From Dendrolimus kikuchii (Eukaryota > Arthropoda > Insecta > Lepidoptera > Lasiocampidae), in contig CM034406.1 of assembly GCA_019925095.2 (NCBI GenBank), forward strand, positions 15,596,388-15,660,387: a stretch of 64,000 nt of DNA, given 5' to 3'. How positions within the stretch are numbered: position 1 is the stretch's first letter; every line of letters begins with the position of its first letter. Shown here one piece after another: positions 10,186 to 22,456 of the stretch. A program made the translations under genes and the position numbers. The notes under the pieces are model-generated. The model searched no databases. It saw only the letters and a list, made by a program, of their open reading frames with translations, and had not been told where the DNA came from.

Positions 10186-10465
10186 TTCTCCAACAATCTT
10201 CCAATTTGACATTCTTTTTATCAGACTACTTTCATCCCAAATATTATGAAGTTATGATACTCAAAATAAAACGATGTGCCCCATTGTCACTTAAACCCGT
10301 TTTAGTTTTTAACCCGTAAAACGTAGTTTTGTCCTCGGAACACAATAAAGAGTAAGAGTTGAATTTCTACGGTTGTGTATTTACTGGTATTATGAGATAA
10401 ACATTGAGCCATTTTGTCTTACGATTGCTCCTGCTCCACTTGTGTTAATATTGGCGACTGTGTTC

Positions 10466-10800
10466 AAATGAGTCTTATTAATTGCGTTAAAAAATAACGC
10501 ATTATCGAATTGCTACGTAATGGTGGGGCTACATCTGTGATAATGTCACAGAGAGGTCGTTTCCCTCAGTTATCAAGGTGGGTTTAATGCGTTATTTCAG
10601 ATGTGATTGTTGATGAGCTTAAATACTGACAGATTATATATGTATATACAATAATGTGCCACAATCTAAATCTTTAACATTATTGCAGGTGTCAAGGCAC
10701 CATTAGTGTAATTCACCTTCACCGCCTGAGTTATCGATCAGTTTTTAACGTCATTAACAATGTCGCAGTTAAAACATTATTAAAACCTGGCTACGTCTAC
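10466..10800. repeat. Repeat family F (MITE-like), copy 1
   Basis: Contains 'gcgttaaaaaataacgc', 'gggtttaatgcgttatttca' and 'ttaacgtcattaacaatgtc', motifs shared with 13815-13925 ('gcgttaaaaaataacgcc', 'ttaacgtcattaacaacgtc', 'aaataacgcagtaaaccc'). Orientation differs between pieces, suggesting inverted ends. Boundaries are uncertain. Confidence 0.45.
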
Positions 10801-13219
10801 GTTATGTAGTTACTAGTTCGTTGGTTAAAGCATTACAACGTAGATGATGCAGCAGAGGCATGATGTGAAACGCACAAAATTATCCACTGTAAAGCCTACG
10901 ACGAAACTCATTTCAGTTGTGAATATTATGTTTTGCCTGATTACTGAATAATACCTAAATATGTGCTACCGTATAGTTTTGTTTAATACCTAAGAGTGGC
11001 GATATAACCATTTTGTATTTAATTATAATTTATACAACCTTCCGTAGTTTTATTATCATTTTACCATCTTAAGTTTATCGCGGATCAGTACGTATTCTAG
11101 AATAATACAAACAAATTGAAAGCTAACACAATAATCCTTCTGAAATAAGTATTTCAGATATGTGAGACGGACGTATTTTTGATATGAAATTGTATTCACA
11201 ACCATAAGTACCTATCCTTGACCTGAGATGGAATAGTTACAGTATTTTTGAAGTTCGTAAAAGAGGTATCTACTGTCCACGCCCATACATGACCGCTTTA
11301 AAGCTTGTAGCAACGCCAACGTCCTTAAAGATTTTACGGGCGATAGCGGGATTTCATCACCATTTTTCAGATGCATTATTTTATCGTGATTCAAATAAAG
11401 TAGTATTTAAAAAAATCCAAATTATATATCTCCCTTTTATAAAGATATTATCTTTTTATCCTGTCTTGATAAAAATTGACGTAGCGAAATGGTTTTATGT
11501 CAATAATTTGGAGGTTATTTAGTGATTTTTTTCTAACTTAAAATAACTATAGAAAAATTACGGAAAAACTACGTTACCTGCCTCTCATATCGTAAAATTT
11601 ATAACAACTTTTTTTTTGGTAAATTATTGATCAGTAAATACCAACAAAAATTGTTTCATTGGTACTCCATTTTACACCTTTTGCGGCAATAGGAGCCTTA
11701 ACAACAGATATGCAATAATTGAAGTGATTTAATAGAAAATCAGTTAGGTATTGCACAACTCCGGAGCTAGAGGCGTTAGTTTAGAGCTCACTATTAAAGA
11801 AACTTAACGTAAGAGGTCTTGACGTAAAAAAAACAACAAATAATATTTAATATTTATTTACAACACAAATATTGCAGCAATATGAAAAAAATAATCCCAG
11901 CAAAACATACCAACAGACAAACATGAAACGCACGCTCTATAATACCAGTCTGTGTTACGGAATGTGTATTTTATATGACAAATCATGAACATTTGTTTTA
12001 AATATACTATAAGTATATCCTTTATATAGATCACTTTGTAATGATCTCTTAATTATCATTTCTAGTAGGTCCTTATTGTACGCGCAAAAGTTAAATGCGT
12101 TCAAGTGCAGTTAGTACCGTGAGTTTACGTTGGTTGATGGTACACTGAAATGTCATGGTTTATATTACACCTTACAATGTGTTATGCGAAAGAGATGGCA
12201 TGCGGATAACGACCGAGCGAGAGCGCAACACTTTCCTGTCAGCTGTCTGTGAATCTATTATTGTGTTCTGCGGGATGACGTATACGCACCCTTCAAGAAC
12301 ACATTTAAGTTTTGCTCGTACTGTACGTAATTGTAGTCTAAGAATACAGCAATGTTTGCAAAAATATAAGTCTACCAAGTGTCAATTCATTATGGGTGAA
12401 TCTCCTCAGCGGCATCTTTATCTGCACCACGTTTTCTTATAACTCGTGCTAGATCATGTAATTTTGGTTACAATATCACTGATTAATTTTCATTATTGTT
12501 ACCAAGGCACTTGAAACGGAAAAATTATTTTGATATAAGTTTTTTTTTTAACCTGGTTGCGTCAAATGACGCTCGCGAATGGATACGTGAGATTTACCCA
12601 TATATATGGTGTCGCGAAAAATCTAAGTCATCAAAAGTAAGCTTAAAACGAGACCAGCTGTTATCCAACATGTTTAAAGTCCATTAAACTTCTGATAACA
12701 GCTAGGGTTATCTTAAGATAATTTTTAATGTTTCTGGAAAAGAATATGGTCGTTATTTTTCAACATTAAAAAAAAAAACAATCCACAGTATGCACATGTA
12801 TGGGCATCATAAATTTTCATTTATTTCGCTGTTTTATATACTACACCAATGTGAAGCGCCATGTAGACTACATATTTCTGTCAAATTTTATCCGTGCCTA
12901 TAGTTTCCTAGAGAAATTACTATTATACAAAGTCAGACAGACATGACGGTTTCATAAGGTTTCGTTTTTTGCCAAAATGACTAAAGATATTTGGCAAAGA
13001 GGGGTGCAAGCTGATTTCTACTCTCCGGCGTCCGATATGATTAAGACGGCCCGGTAAACGGATATGAATTGAAACAAAATTTCAAGTTTTGATTTCGAAA
13101 TCCCTCCGCCTTCAATACTTTTTATTTATAGGCACACAAAACTTCTATATGTATGCCTATTTCAAATCTGTAGCTTCAATGGTAGCTGAGATAAACAGCA
13201 TCACAGACGGACGTAGTAA
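10801..13219. other. Nothing recognised
   Basis: About 2.4 kb of AT-rich sequence; open frames here are short and lack coding character. I see no RNA gene. Confidence 0.5.
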
Positions 13220-13506
13220 GGGGCCATCCAAAAATTACGTCAAACGAATTTCATAGTTTTCTGACCCCTCTCACATCCTTTCCACAGCTGGTCACATACG
13301 TGAGACTCCTCCCACCCTACGGTGACATCACACATTTTGCAATTCCACATCAAAAAATTGTTAAATTAAAACAGCAGTTCCATAATTAGCTTAAATGTAA
13401 TAGATGTTAAAATGTTACGTCACGTAATTTAGGAACCCTCCCACACCTTGTCACACCTCGTCGACCCCCGCCCCTTTTAACGTGGACGTAATTTATTGAT
13501 GGCCCC
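13220..13506. mobile_element. MITE with TAA target duplication (PIF/Harbinger-like)
   Basis: Terminal inverted repeats: GGGGCCATCCAAAAATTACG on the left; the right end reverse-complemented reads GGGGCCATCAATAAATTACG. TAA flanks both sides (13217-13219 and 13507-13509). A three-base TAA/TTA duplication is typical of PIF/Harbinger elements. Length 287 bp, no coding capacity. Confidence 0.8.
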
Positions 13507-13814
13507 TAAGACCATAAGGGTTTTTTTGAATATCTATATTCGGAACCCTAATTATATCATAGAAGACAAGGTCTACTTAAAATGAACTAAATGAAAAACA
13601 ATTGAAAATTATCAAGCATTATATCGTTGAAATTTATGTGTCCATTAAACAAACTTTTTACCAAAAAGTTGTAATGGACGACTGCAACCATCCCCAATAT
13701 CGATATTCGACGTGCGAACATGGCGTGCATTCGGAAGACCGTAAAACCGTGGAGTTCAAACAACAACGCAAATTTTCTTCTTATCTCTCATGCCTCTGCT
13801 ACATCTGAGTTAAT

Positions 13815-13925
13815 TTATAGCGTTAAAAAATAACGCCGTTAATGACATACAGTTATCTGTCGACGTTTAACGTCATTAACAACGTCGCATCTCAAATAAC
13901 GCAGTAAACCCTTGACTATAATAAC
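13815..13925. repeat. Repeat family F, copy 2
   Basis: Shares the 'gcgttaaaaaataacgc' and 'aacgtcattaacaacgtcgc' blocks with 10466-10800, close together here, so it is probably an internally shortened copy. Confidence 0.5.
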
Positions 13926-15574
13926 ATTATCCCAGGCATAGCAGGGGCATCAAAAACTTGACGTGCGTTGCGTCAAAAACAGTGCGCACTAAACAAAATG
14001 GTTGCTTTAGTGACAAAATGGCTGTACCATGGAACGAGTTTTTATACAAAGCTAGGACTTTCTGAAAGCAATCTGAAATATTCAAAGATCTTCTAATCGA
14101 GTAATGTTCTGGAAACACGACTGCATATTTTACAACACAATACAAGCTTGTCTTTATAAAATGTCTATTAGTCCAAACGACCCCTAAAAGCTTACAATTA
14201 AACATCGTTGAAAAACATCTAGCTGGCGATAACAACAAATAAAATAAAGAATTACTCAAAATAATACTTTAAAAAATAGCTCTACACAATAATAACGCTC
14301 AATTAAAACTCTTCATACAAATTAAACAAAATCACACTATACGAGAATAATGACGGCAAAATTATAAAACGCACAATTAGCGGTTCATTATTTAAATAAA
14401 ATTAAATAATTCAATTACAAAACACTAAAGGTGAACGTATACTTAAACGCGTAGAGTTAGCATTCCATTAAAATTGGTCTTGTGTAGTTCATGAACGATG
14501 TACTATTAGGAACCAGTTCACTACACTGTACTAAAAAAGAAACGTTTCACATTACTTTACTCGGTGTATTAGTGCACTCGGTCAGCGCTCAGGGCGTCTT
14601 GTGTAGTTCATGACGAAGATCGAAAACTTCTAATGACCGATTATTAAGGTGAAATAGTGTGCAATGACCGAATTGCACTAGAAAAAAGCGCTCATTTAGG
14701 ATAAGCACAAGATTAATTAAAATGCTGTCGGTATAGGTCAACGGATACTTGTTCAGTGTGTACCGCGACGCTATTCAACTCACTCATTTTATTTCCAATT
14801 TCACTCAGTTCACTAACAAAATGTACAAGTGAGTTTCGAAGTAAATAATAATCTCAGTTAATTCCCCTTGTCTATTAGTTAAATGAGTTTGCAAAATAGC
14901 ATAACTGTACGATGTTAAAGAGATATGAATTTAAAATCAGATTTTAAAATACGCAAGAATCATTTTAAATACGAGATTGTAGTGAACAACTAGTTTCTAA
15001 CGACCCGGCCATGACCTTTGGCGACGCGACAAGTTGACGTCGACTGCGACGATTCGTGGACGCTCATACATCTTAACTAATACTTCTGTTTTTAACGCTC
15101 GTCGCGCCGCACATAACTACCGCTTATGGCGAAAAGATAGCGGTCATCTTGTTAGAGGACTAAACTAGCGCGTTTTTTATTACACGAATGAATTACAACA
15201 GAATGAAATGTTATATTACTTGCAACACAAAATGTTTGCAACAATTGCAAATTTTACAGAAATGAAATAAATGAATGCATTTCGATTCGCATTTGATTAT
15301 GTTTGCGTATGTACGGTACAGTTAGGCATGTAACTGAAAGACTGCAAAGCGCTAAGTATGCGGCCACCTTTATAAACTACTGACACATTTATGTATGTCG
15401 ACAATAATTTTAAAAATATTGCAAAATACGTTTTGATAACATTAATATTTTATTATATTGCAATTCTTATTACTTTTATATACAAACAAAATTGCTACAC
15501 AATTTCGAGCGTATTTTCACAATTATATTCGAATAAAATACGATAAAATAATAATAGTAGGTACATTTAGATAT
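13926..15574. other. Mostly unassigned; GC-richer patch 14450-15150
   Basis: No gene recognised. The patch at 14450-15150 has 'cttgtgtagttcatga' twice (about 14480 and 14599) and a CpG-bearing stretch near 15000-15130 that might be an old regulatory region or repeat. No open frame supports an exon. Confidence 0.35.
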
Positions 15575-15812
15575 TAATGGTGGTAGAGTAATTGCCCGAC
15601 TGGATGGCTACCACCCCCGAACTAGGGTATGCCGTTATAACAACTGTCAGTTGTGTTCCGACATCAGCGGCCAGGATCCAGTTTCTCCTTCAAGGCCGGC
15701 AGCGCATTAGCAGCATCTCTGGTATTGCTAATATCCATAGGCGACGCTAACCACTTTCCATCACAATTGGGCCGTTAGCCTATCAACTGCGCGTCAGTAA
15801 TAAAAAAAGTTA
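15575..15812 (+). repeat. SINE-like repeat family A, copy 4
   Basis: Landmarks 'attgcccgactggatggcta', 'gccgttataacaactgtc', 'cagcggccaggatccag', 'gctaatatccataggcgac' and terminal 'cagtaataaaaaaag'. 5'-truncated. Confidence 0.75.
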
Positions 15813-17289
15813 AATCATAAAATATTTTAATAAGTATGCGAGTCATAGACAATAAAAAGCTGCCAGTATTCAGCAGGTTTATGTTTTTTAATTGCTACCT
15901 TAAACATAAATCGATTGTTTCCATTTTACAATACAAATCTTTTTTATAACAATTTAACAGGCAATTATCTGATAGCAACACAATTAATTTATTCGATAGA
16001 CAAATCCCTAAAATAGATCATTTTATTTAAAAAAAAAACATTCGAATACACAATTATGACTTTGACATCTGTCAAAAACCATGAATCAACACGATCGTGA
16101 TTAAAAAACATACTCTTTTAATTAATAAAATTATAAATGAATAGAAACGTTCATTATGCACCAATGTATGTGTTGACTTATAAACTAAAATCATAGCCTA
16201 AATTCGAAGGAATAATAACATGGTAACAGAGTAGACAAGTGAAATTAGTATGTTTGTTGTATTGTTAATAATACATAAATGTGAAAATAAGTTTGTATGG
16301 ATGGTGACGTTCATCAAAATCGGTAAAATCCAAGCCCGTATCCACACACCAACACCCACTCAAAATCACTTTCACCTTTAGGTTTTTATGGAGATTATCT
16401 TAGATTTATATAGATAAAACAGTCTTAGAACGTTTTTAGAAAAATATATTATAATGTTATTATCAAAACAAAATTGTGTTTGATTAAAAAAAACTATTAT
16501 CAGACTATATTTATGCCTACACGAATGGTGGGGTGAAATAGGAAGACTGAAAATTCAGGAATGTCTTTGTAGTGTTTATTTGAACCTTAAATATTATGTT
16601 GTTTATTTCTTTTATTACCTCTAATAATAGACAATATGCATGAAATCCTGATATAGATTAAAGTATACTTATTTGAATTTTCTATTACCATAGGCTCACA
16701 TAAATGTTGTTGGTATGGATTTTACCAAAACGCCGATGTTACTATGTGACGTCAGCGTCCACAATATAAAAGCGTTCTGAATCTGCAGCTTTAAAATATT
16801 TTACATTTCTATCATAGTTCTAATTCTTATTATCAATATTTGATCAAAAATACAATAAAATAGTACATGCATATCACCTATTAGAACGGTTAAATTTAAA
16901 AAAATAATTCTGTCAGTGTTAGTTCAATGTGAACAATGTTCTCAAGCTAACTTTTATTTTCTATACTGGTTACACCAGTCCTTGCATTAATTGTATTGGC
17001 AATACATTGACTAATAATGCCAACTACACCATAATAATTTATTAAATAGATGTCATTTAAATTTCGGATTCGTATTCCTATTATCGGGATAAAATTTATA
17101 GCAAATTTCATGATTATAAATGAACGAAAAGAAATAAGTAATTATAGCGTATGTTACACGGTCTCTACGATCTAGTAGTGTAAGCGCTGCCCCTCCTAGT
17201 TCATTGTGTATCCAGGGGTTGATTCCTGGCATTGTGAGTTTTTTAAAGGAACTTTCTTCACTCTGTTCTGGAATCGACCCCAGTTACCC
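15813..17289. other. Nothing coding; weak Helitron-like scrap near 16270-16345
   Basis: AT-rich. 'gtttgtatggatggtgacgt' and 'catcaaaatcggtaaaatcc' resemble the interior of the Helitron at 44250-44455, but the match is short. Confidence 0.4.
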
Positions 17290-17535
17290 GTAATCGTCTG
17301 ACAAACACACACATTGCATATCCCCAATATATCAATATCCCAAACTAAGGGAGTGACGCTTATCTTCAGGGTAATATACAACGGACCACTCTGGGACCGA
17401 TCCCAGACACCCAGACCATAGTAAATAACGAAATGTTCGTTACGAGATTTACTATGACAGGAATCGAATCCGGAGCCTTTTAGCTGTAGTGAGGTAGGCC
17501 GGCAAAGGCTTAGCCCATTTAACCACAGAAGCCGT
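17290..17535 (-). mobile_element. tRNA-derived SINE, copy on minus strand
   Basis: On minus it starts 'cggcttctgtggttaaatgg', with an A-box-like region and a B box (GATTCGATTCC) about 45 bp later, then 'ttatttactatggtctgggt' and 'gatatgcaatgtgtgtgttt'. It closely parallels the copy at 43298-43539. A diverged A box suggests it is inactive. Confidence 0.75.
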
Positions 17536-19586
17536 AATATTACATAAGACAAGCGTAACTTGTTTACATTTGGAATATATAATGTAATTTATTCTGCGAG
17601 GAATCCAACTAGGTCAACGCTTAGACCACTACATTAGGAGCCCAATTCTGCTAATTCAATATTTTGACGTTGCGAAAATATTCAAAGTACTATATTCCAT
17701 TGTGTCAAATTCGTATTCTACTAAATCCACAATATCTTCTCGATATCGTCGTGGCGGAATAATAGTAGAAAATTGGTATTACCCTCATCAGTAATTTCGT
17801 TAGCTGAAATGAATATTAAAAAGTTAATAAGCTTGCAAATATTTCTTTCGCGAGTTTTCACTTATAAACATTTACAAAGGTAGTTACGCCATTGAAACTA
17901 ACAGAATACCGAAATCAGGCAAACTTACGATTGAGACGAAAGTGTCCGGCGATTTTTACGAGATAGTAAGAGTAGAACTGGTCCCCAGGGCCCGTCATAC
18001 GCCAAATAAATCTTTTATATGTTGAGTATTTCGATGAACATATTATATTTTTATCCCGAAAAAGAAACGCAGCTTCCTTTAGGATATGAAGCTAAAGTTC
18101 ACACAAGCAAAACCGCGTGAAAAGCCCTAATTTAAAAACAAAACTAGTGCTCATAATGCTTACTTGAAAAATACGAATTTTCTTTGTACACAGGATTCCA
18201 GTTGGTACGACAATAATCTATCTCTAAATTGTACTCTCTCCCAGAATTATCGACTCAGTACACGGGATTTATGTATCAATGGGTCTCTCTTATTATTTAC
18301 AATAATTTTCATAACGCGATATGTTACGCTAAAATTATAAGATATTTTCTTTTCTTACACATATTTTTTTAGAATTTTGATTCGGTGATCGCGGTTGAAA
18401 AAGGAAATGATTTTTGGATTTAGACTAAACACATGTCATCTCACTCGCACGGTGGTTAAAAATAAAAGTGCGAGTGAGACAACATGATAATGAAGTTTTT
18501 CCACAGTTTAGAGGTTCAATCAGTTAATCAACCGCAATGCACTTTTATTTTTTTTTAATTTTCTTTTTATTCAATAAATAGGAAACAGAATATGCTTTGA
18601 CAAATTGAAATGTACACCTTACTTCTAAGACACTCACAAGCACAACTTTTATTATGAATATAAACATGAGGCATACAAAATACTGTTTTGAAACACATTT
18701 CTATGGAATTATCATAAAACGTAAACGAGTTTTATCCTTTTATTTAGATAGTAACGACACTTGTCATGTATTTAAGGATGTTTGAGAAAACAATGTCATC
18801 TTTGTGACTCTGTGTATATCAAAGTGTGGTAGTTTACACATATCACAAACAAAAATTGAAACAATGTTCATATAAAAGAGCCGGCGCTCAATTACCATAT
18901 TATATCACTATCATAACTTGAAAATATCATGATAGAATAAATTTAATTACTGTTAAAACTTTAATTAATATGCTATCTGACTCATTATAGAAATGACGTC
19001 ATAATTTGTAATGACCGGAAAAATCTACATGGCTATGGCGTTCTATGAGATAATAAAAATTCTCTCTTGATTTGACAGTCAACTATACTGTTGCAAAACT
19101 CCTACCAATAAAAGGCGTAACGTCTCACCATTGTTTACGTATTAGGAAAAATCCATTAAAATGGCATATACTTCAATATGTGAACTCAACGGAAAGATAT
19201 AAGTTATGCAAACAACTTACCCATAAAAAGTTGGGTATAAAAATTACTACACCATAGTGTATCATGAAAAATAACATACAGATCAGAAATGTATTTATCA
19301 ACTGGTCCACTGCAGTTCAAGAGGTACACACTAACATTCAGCTCTGATTATATATTATTTAAAATCAAGGAAATAATTGGTAATACCACCTTAAATTATT
19401 ATCAAACACTAAATTTGAAATTTACCCAAAATCAGTATATTTTTAATTAAAAAGCATCTTTACATACTTCATTTATTTAATTATTCAAAGCGTGAATTTT
19501 TTTCTTAGAATAGGTAAGTGACAATGAGTAAGAAACAAGAGCATTGTCAAGGAATTGAAAATAAATTTCGTCCATAGTTAGTCAAA
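17536..19586. other. Unassigned sequence apart from one hairpin
   Basis: AT-rich; only the hairpin at 18433-18485 stands out. A short 'atttttatcccgaaaaag' scrap near 18045 resembles Helitron interiors. Confidence 0.45.
18433..18485. repeat. 18-bp inverted repeat hairpin
   Basis: Arms ATGTCATCTCACTCGCAC (18433-18450) and, reverse-complemented, ATGTTGTCTCACTCGCAC (18468-18485): two mismatches over 18 bp, with a 17-base AT-rich spacer. It could be the two ends of a collapsed MITE. Confidence 0.7.
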
Positions 19587-19850
19587 TCTATAATATTATA
19601 AAAGTGTAGTCTTTTGTTCTTTATATTTTTTGTTTGTTTTTTCGGGATTCACGCAAAAACTACTGGACCAATTTCGATGCGGTTTTCGTTAACCGACATC
19701 AAGTTCCCGTACTTGAAATCTGCTGTACTTTTAATTATGGGTATACCGCGGGAGTTTTCTTGGGAGCGGTTTAGTGGCCATGTCGAAAAAACATCAGCTT
19801 TCAATGCAATATTTTCACTGATTCAAATTTTCCGTGTAAAATAACTGATC
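19587..19850 (+). mobile_element. Helitron 5'-end fragment
   Basis: Starts TCTATAATATTATAAAAGTG and continues with 'cacgcaaaaactactggacc', 'aatttcgatgcggttttcg' and 'ccgcgggagttttcttggga'. The same interior occurs at 31018-31550. The 3' CTAG end is not found here. Confidence 0.55.
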
Positions 19851-19919
19851 TTTGTTACCCATTCCATAAATGAAATGAAATGAATCCAAATATGAAATAA
19901 AATTTAAAGATTTTGTATT

Positions 19920-20345
19920 ATTTATTATTCCGAACGCAGCTAGCAAACAGACAGACGGCCCACGTACTGGAAAGTGGTTTCCATCACCTATGGACTTTGG
20001 TAACATCAGGTGTAAAATCAACGTGTTTTTTTTTTGTTTTTTTATTTTATTGCAGGAATTCAGCAGACAGGCAGACGGCCCACTTGATGGAAAGCGGTTA
20101 CCATCGCCTATGGACATTTGCAACACCAAAGGTGCTACAAATGCGCTGCTGCTCTCTTAAAGGAGACTAGAACCTGGTCACTAATTCCGGAACACAACTT
20201 AAGGTTGTTATGGCGGCATACTTTAGACCAGGGGTGGTAGCCATCCAGTCGGGCAAATGCCCTACCACCTGGCTGTGGGTTGTTAAGTCGCCTCTTACGA
20301 CAGGCCGCCAGGCCGCAGGAAATTGTATTCTTTCTCTGTTCCTGC
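19920..20345 (-). repeat. SINE-like repeat family A, one fragment plus one full copy
   Basis: A 3' fragment at 19920-20010 ('agacagacggcccacgtact', 'ccatcacctatggac') is followed by the best full copy, 20025-20345: T run, 'gcagacaggcagacggccca', 'gaaagcggttaccatcgcct', 'ggttgttatggcggcatact', 'gggtggtagccatccagtcg', 'gtcgcctcttacgacagg' and 'ggaaattgtattctttctct'. Sense is on minus. Confidence 0.85.
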
Positions 20346-20413
20346 ACGGATAAGACGTGTTGACAGCCTTTAGGAAGCGATAGAAGGGAGGAAGACAATT
20401 TCAAAATGTGTAA

Positions 20414-20980
20414 AGAAATAAACAGCCACCGTACGGGCCCAACTTCGGCGGAATCTTTGAAGCTGGTATTAAGAGTGCTAAATTTCACTTAAAACGCATT
20501 ACAGGCAATCCTAATTTGACTTTCGAAGAGCTGACAACGTTATTTGCACAAATCGAAGCTATTTTAAATTCACGCCCCATGACACCTATGTCGTCGGATC
20601 CATCTGACCTTAGTCCTTTAACACCTGAGCACTTCCTTATCGGTCGACCCCTGACATCTCGGCTATCACCTGTCATTGCTCAAATATCCGTGAACCGATA
20701 TAAACATCTTGAGCAACTAAGACAACACTTTTAGAGACGATGATCGACGGAATTACAACAACGCCACAAATGGAAGACAAGTGGTCAAAACGTATCCACC
20801 GATGATATGGTGGTCATCAAGGATGACCAACTGCCACCAACGAAGTGGATCATCGGGCGAATAAGAAGACTATATTTTGGGACAGACAACCTCTGCCGAG
20901 TCGCTGACATCACTACTCCAGGGGGTATATATAATTTGCCGGCCTTTAAACAAGATCTGTATCCTGCCGGTGAACAATGA
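20414..20980 (+). pseudogene. BEL/Pao LTR retrotransposon integrase C-terminus, degraded
   Basis: In one frame: PPYGPNFGGIFEAGIKSAKF (integrase GPHFGG-type block), LTFEELTTLFAQIEAILNSR, DLSPLTPEHFLIGRPL and, after two in-frame stops, STELQQRHKWKTSG, WIIGRIRRLYFG and DLYPAGEQ, ending at TGA 978-980. These are the hallmarks of BEL/Pao integrase ends. The two internal stops (TAG at about 20732, TGA at about 20741) fall where family members have two tryptophans in HFWRRW, so each is a single G-to-A change. Only the last 190 or so codons survive. A purine-rich 'aaggggggcggagaagg' near 21010 follows and may be the polypurine tract before a 3' LTR that could run to about 21175. Confidence 0.85.
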
Positions 20981-21199
20981 TCAAAGTGCTTAAAAGCTCC
21001 ATTACCAAGGGGGGCGGAGAAGGTTAACGCTTGAAGCAGAAGTTGAACGTGCAGCGAAGACAGTCGTCTCGAAGCATCTCAATTATTATAAACATTTTAC
21101 CATTTTTAAGTAAAGAATTTGCATTATACAAAGTTTAAAGCATCTAGACTACTTCATTAACATCTAGTCCTACAGTTTTTGATACACAGACATATGGTT

Positions 21200-21275
21200 T
21201 ACATACATACATACATAACTTCACGCCAGTTCCCTTGCGGGGTAGGCACGAACAACAGAGCGCCATTTAGGCGCC
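21200..21275 (-). mobile_element. RTE-type retrotransposon 3' tail
   Basis: Plus strand shows CATA repeats, then 'acttcacgccagttcccttg', 'cggggtaggcacgaacaaca' and 'gagcgccatttagg', the reverse of the RTE tail at 7768. Very short, 5'-truncated. Confidence 0.75.
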
Positions 21276-21477
21276 ATATGGTTTAATTAGACGTAAATGT
21301 AGGTAGGTTGCAAAATAAAGATCTAATTATGTTTTTTTTTTTTAGGACGCCTAAAACAAGCGCACATCTGGACTGAAAATATAGCTTCAATTAAATCAAA
21401 GAAAGCAAATCATTCGATATTGTCTTCTTACACAACTGCAAACAACCAAATCATCTGCTTATGGAACAAAACAATCC

Positions 21478-21765
21478 GTGCAGAAACAGAGTCAGAATAC
21501 AATTTCTTGCGGCCTGTCGTAAGCGGCGACAAAACAACCCACAGCCAGGTGGTAGGGTATTTGCTCGCCTGGATAGCTACCACCCCTGGTCCAAAGTATG
21601 CCGCCATAACAAACATGAGTTGTGTTCCGGCATTAAAGGCCAGATTCCAGTCCCCCTTTAAAGAGCGCCAGCACATTGGTGTTACAAATATGCATAGGCG
21701 ACGGTAACCGCTTTCCATCAGTTGCGCCGTCTGCCTGTCTGCTAAACTCATGCAATAAAAAAAAA
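21478..21765 (+). repeat. SINE-like repeat family A, copy 6 (near full length)
   Basis: From 'gaatacaatttcttgcggcc' through 'ggtggtagggtatttgctcg', 'ccgccataacaaacatgagt', 'ttccggcattaaaggccag' and 'ggtaaccgctttccatcag' to terminal 'ctcatgcaataaaaaaaa'. This is the clearest sense-strand copy; the poly(A)-like end follows GCAATAAA. Confidence 0.85.
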
Positions 21766-22209
21766 TGTTTTAAAGTTTACTAACTTTGGGTAAAGTTTAG
21801 TTTAAATCTGACATCGCCCTGATTGTCACTCACGTAATCTTGTCTGATGTGTGCTTTAGAATGAAACTGTTGCACTTATAATCTAACAAATTTAACTGGA
21901 TCATGTTACGTGAGATCAACATATCGCGGTTGCGACTATTAAAGTAACAGTAGAATATCACGTAAAACAAAATGAATATGCATGTAAAGATGCTTTCAAT
22001 CAAATTACGACCATTATTATGATAAAAAATTGTTGAAATTCCTCCCCGCCACCGTCCATTATTGTCACAGTTTAATTACCATACAGTTAAACTGCTTACC
22101 TGATGATGGATGAAGCGCTGTCTATTAAAACAAAGGCAGTAAATGAATTCTTTATGAGGTTCGGCTTAAGAAAAAATTGAATTCTATATTACAAGGCTTA
22201 ATACATTTC

Positions 22210-22456
22210 AGTTGTGCAATTTCAAAACCTAGCCAATGTATTCCAAGAAATTTTACACCATGCACAAAAAATGTTATTAATTTCAATTATATACAACGTG
22301 AAAACCATTTATTACGCCTGTTGAGAGTGATTATATTTTGATACAGTCTACGTGTTTTTGAAAGCACAATTTCATCAATAAAAAACTAATAACACAATAA
22401 ATGCACAAACATTAATTTAAAAAACAATGTCAGTTAGGTTTTGAAATTGCACAGCA
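22210..22456. mobile_element. MITE family H, copy 2
   Basis: Left end GTTGTGCAATTTCAAAACCT and right end (reverse complement) GCTGTGCAATTTCAAAACCT form about 20-bp terminal inverted repeats with one mismatch. Length about 247 bp, AT-rich, no frame. Related to 4227-4456. Confidence 0.75.

Noticed and set aside
9824..10249. A 141-codon plus-strand frame with a glycine run
   Set aside because: It is antisense to the R1-clade remnant; the glycines come from a G homopolymer.
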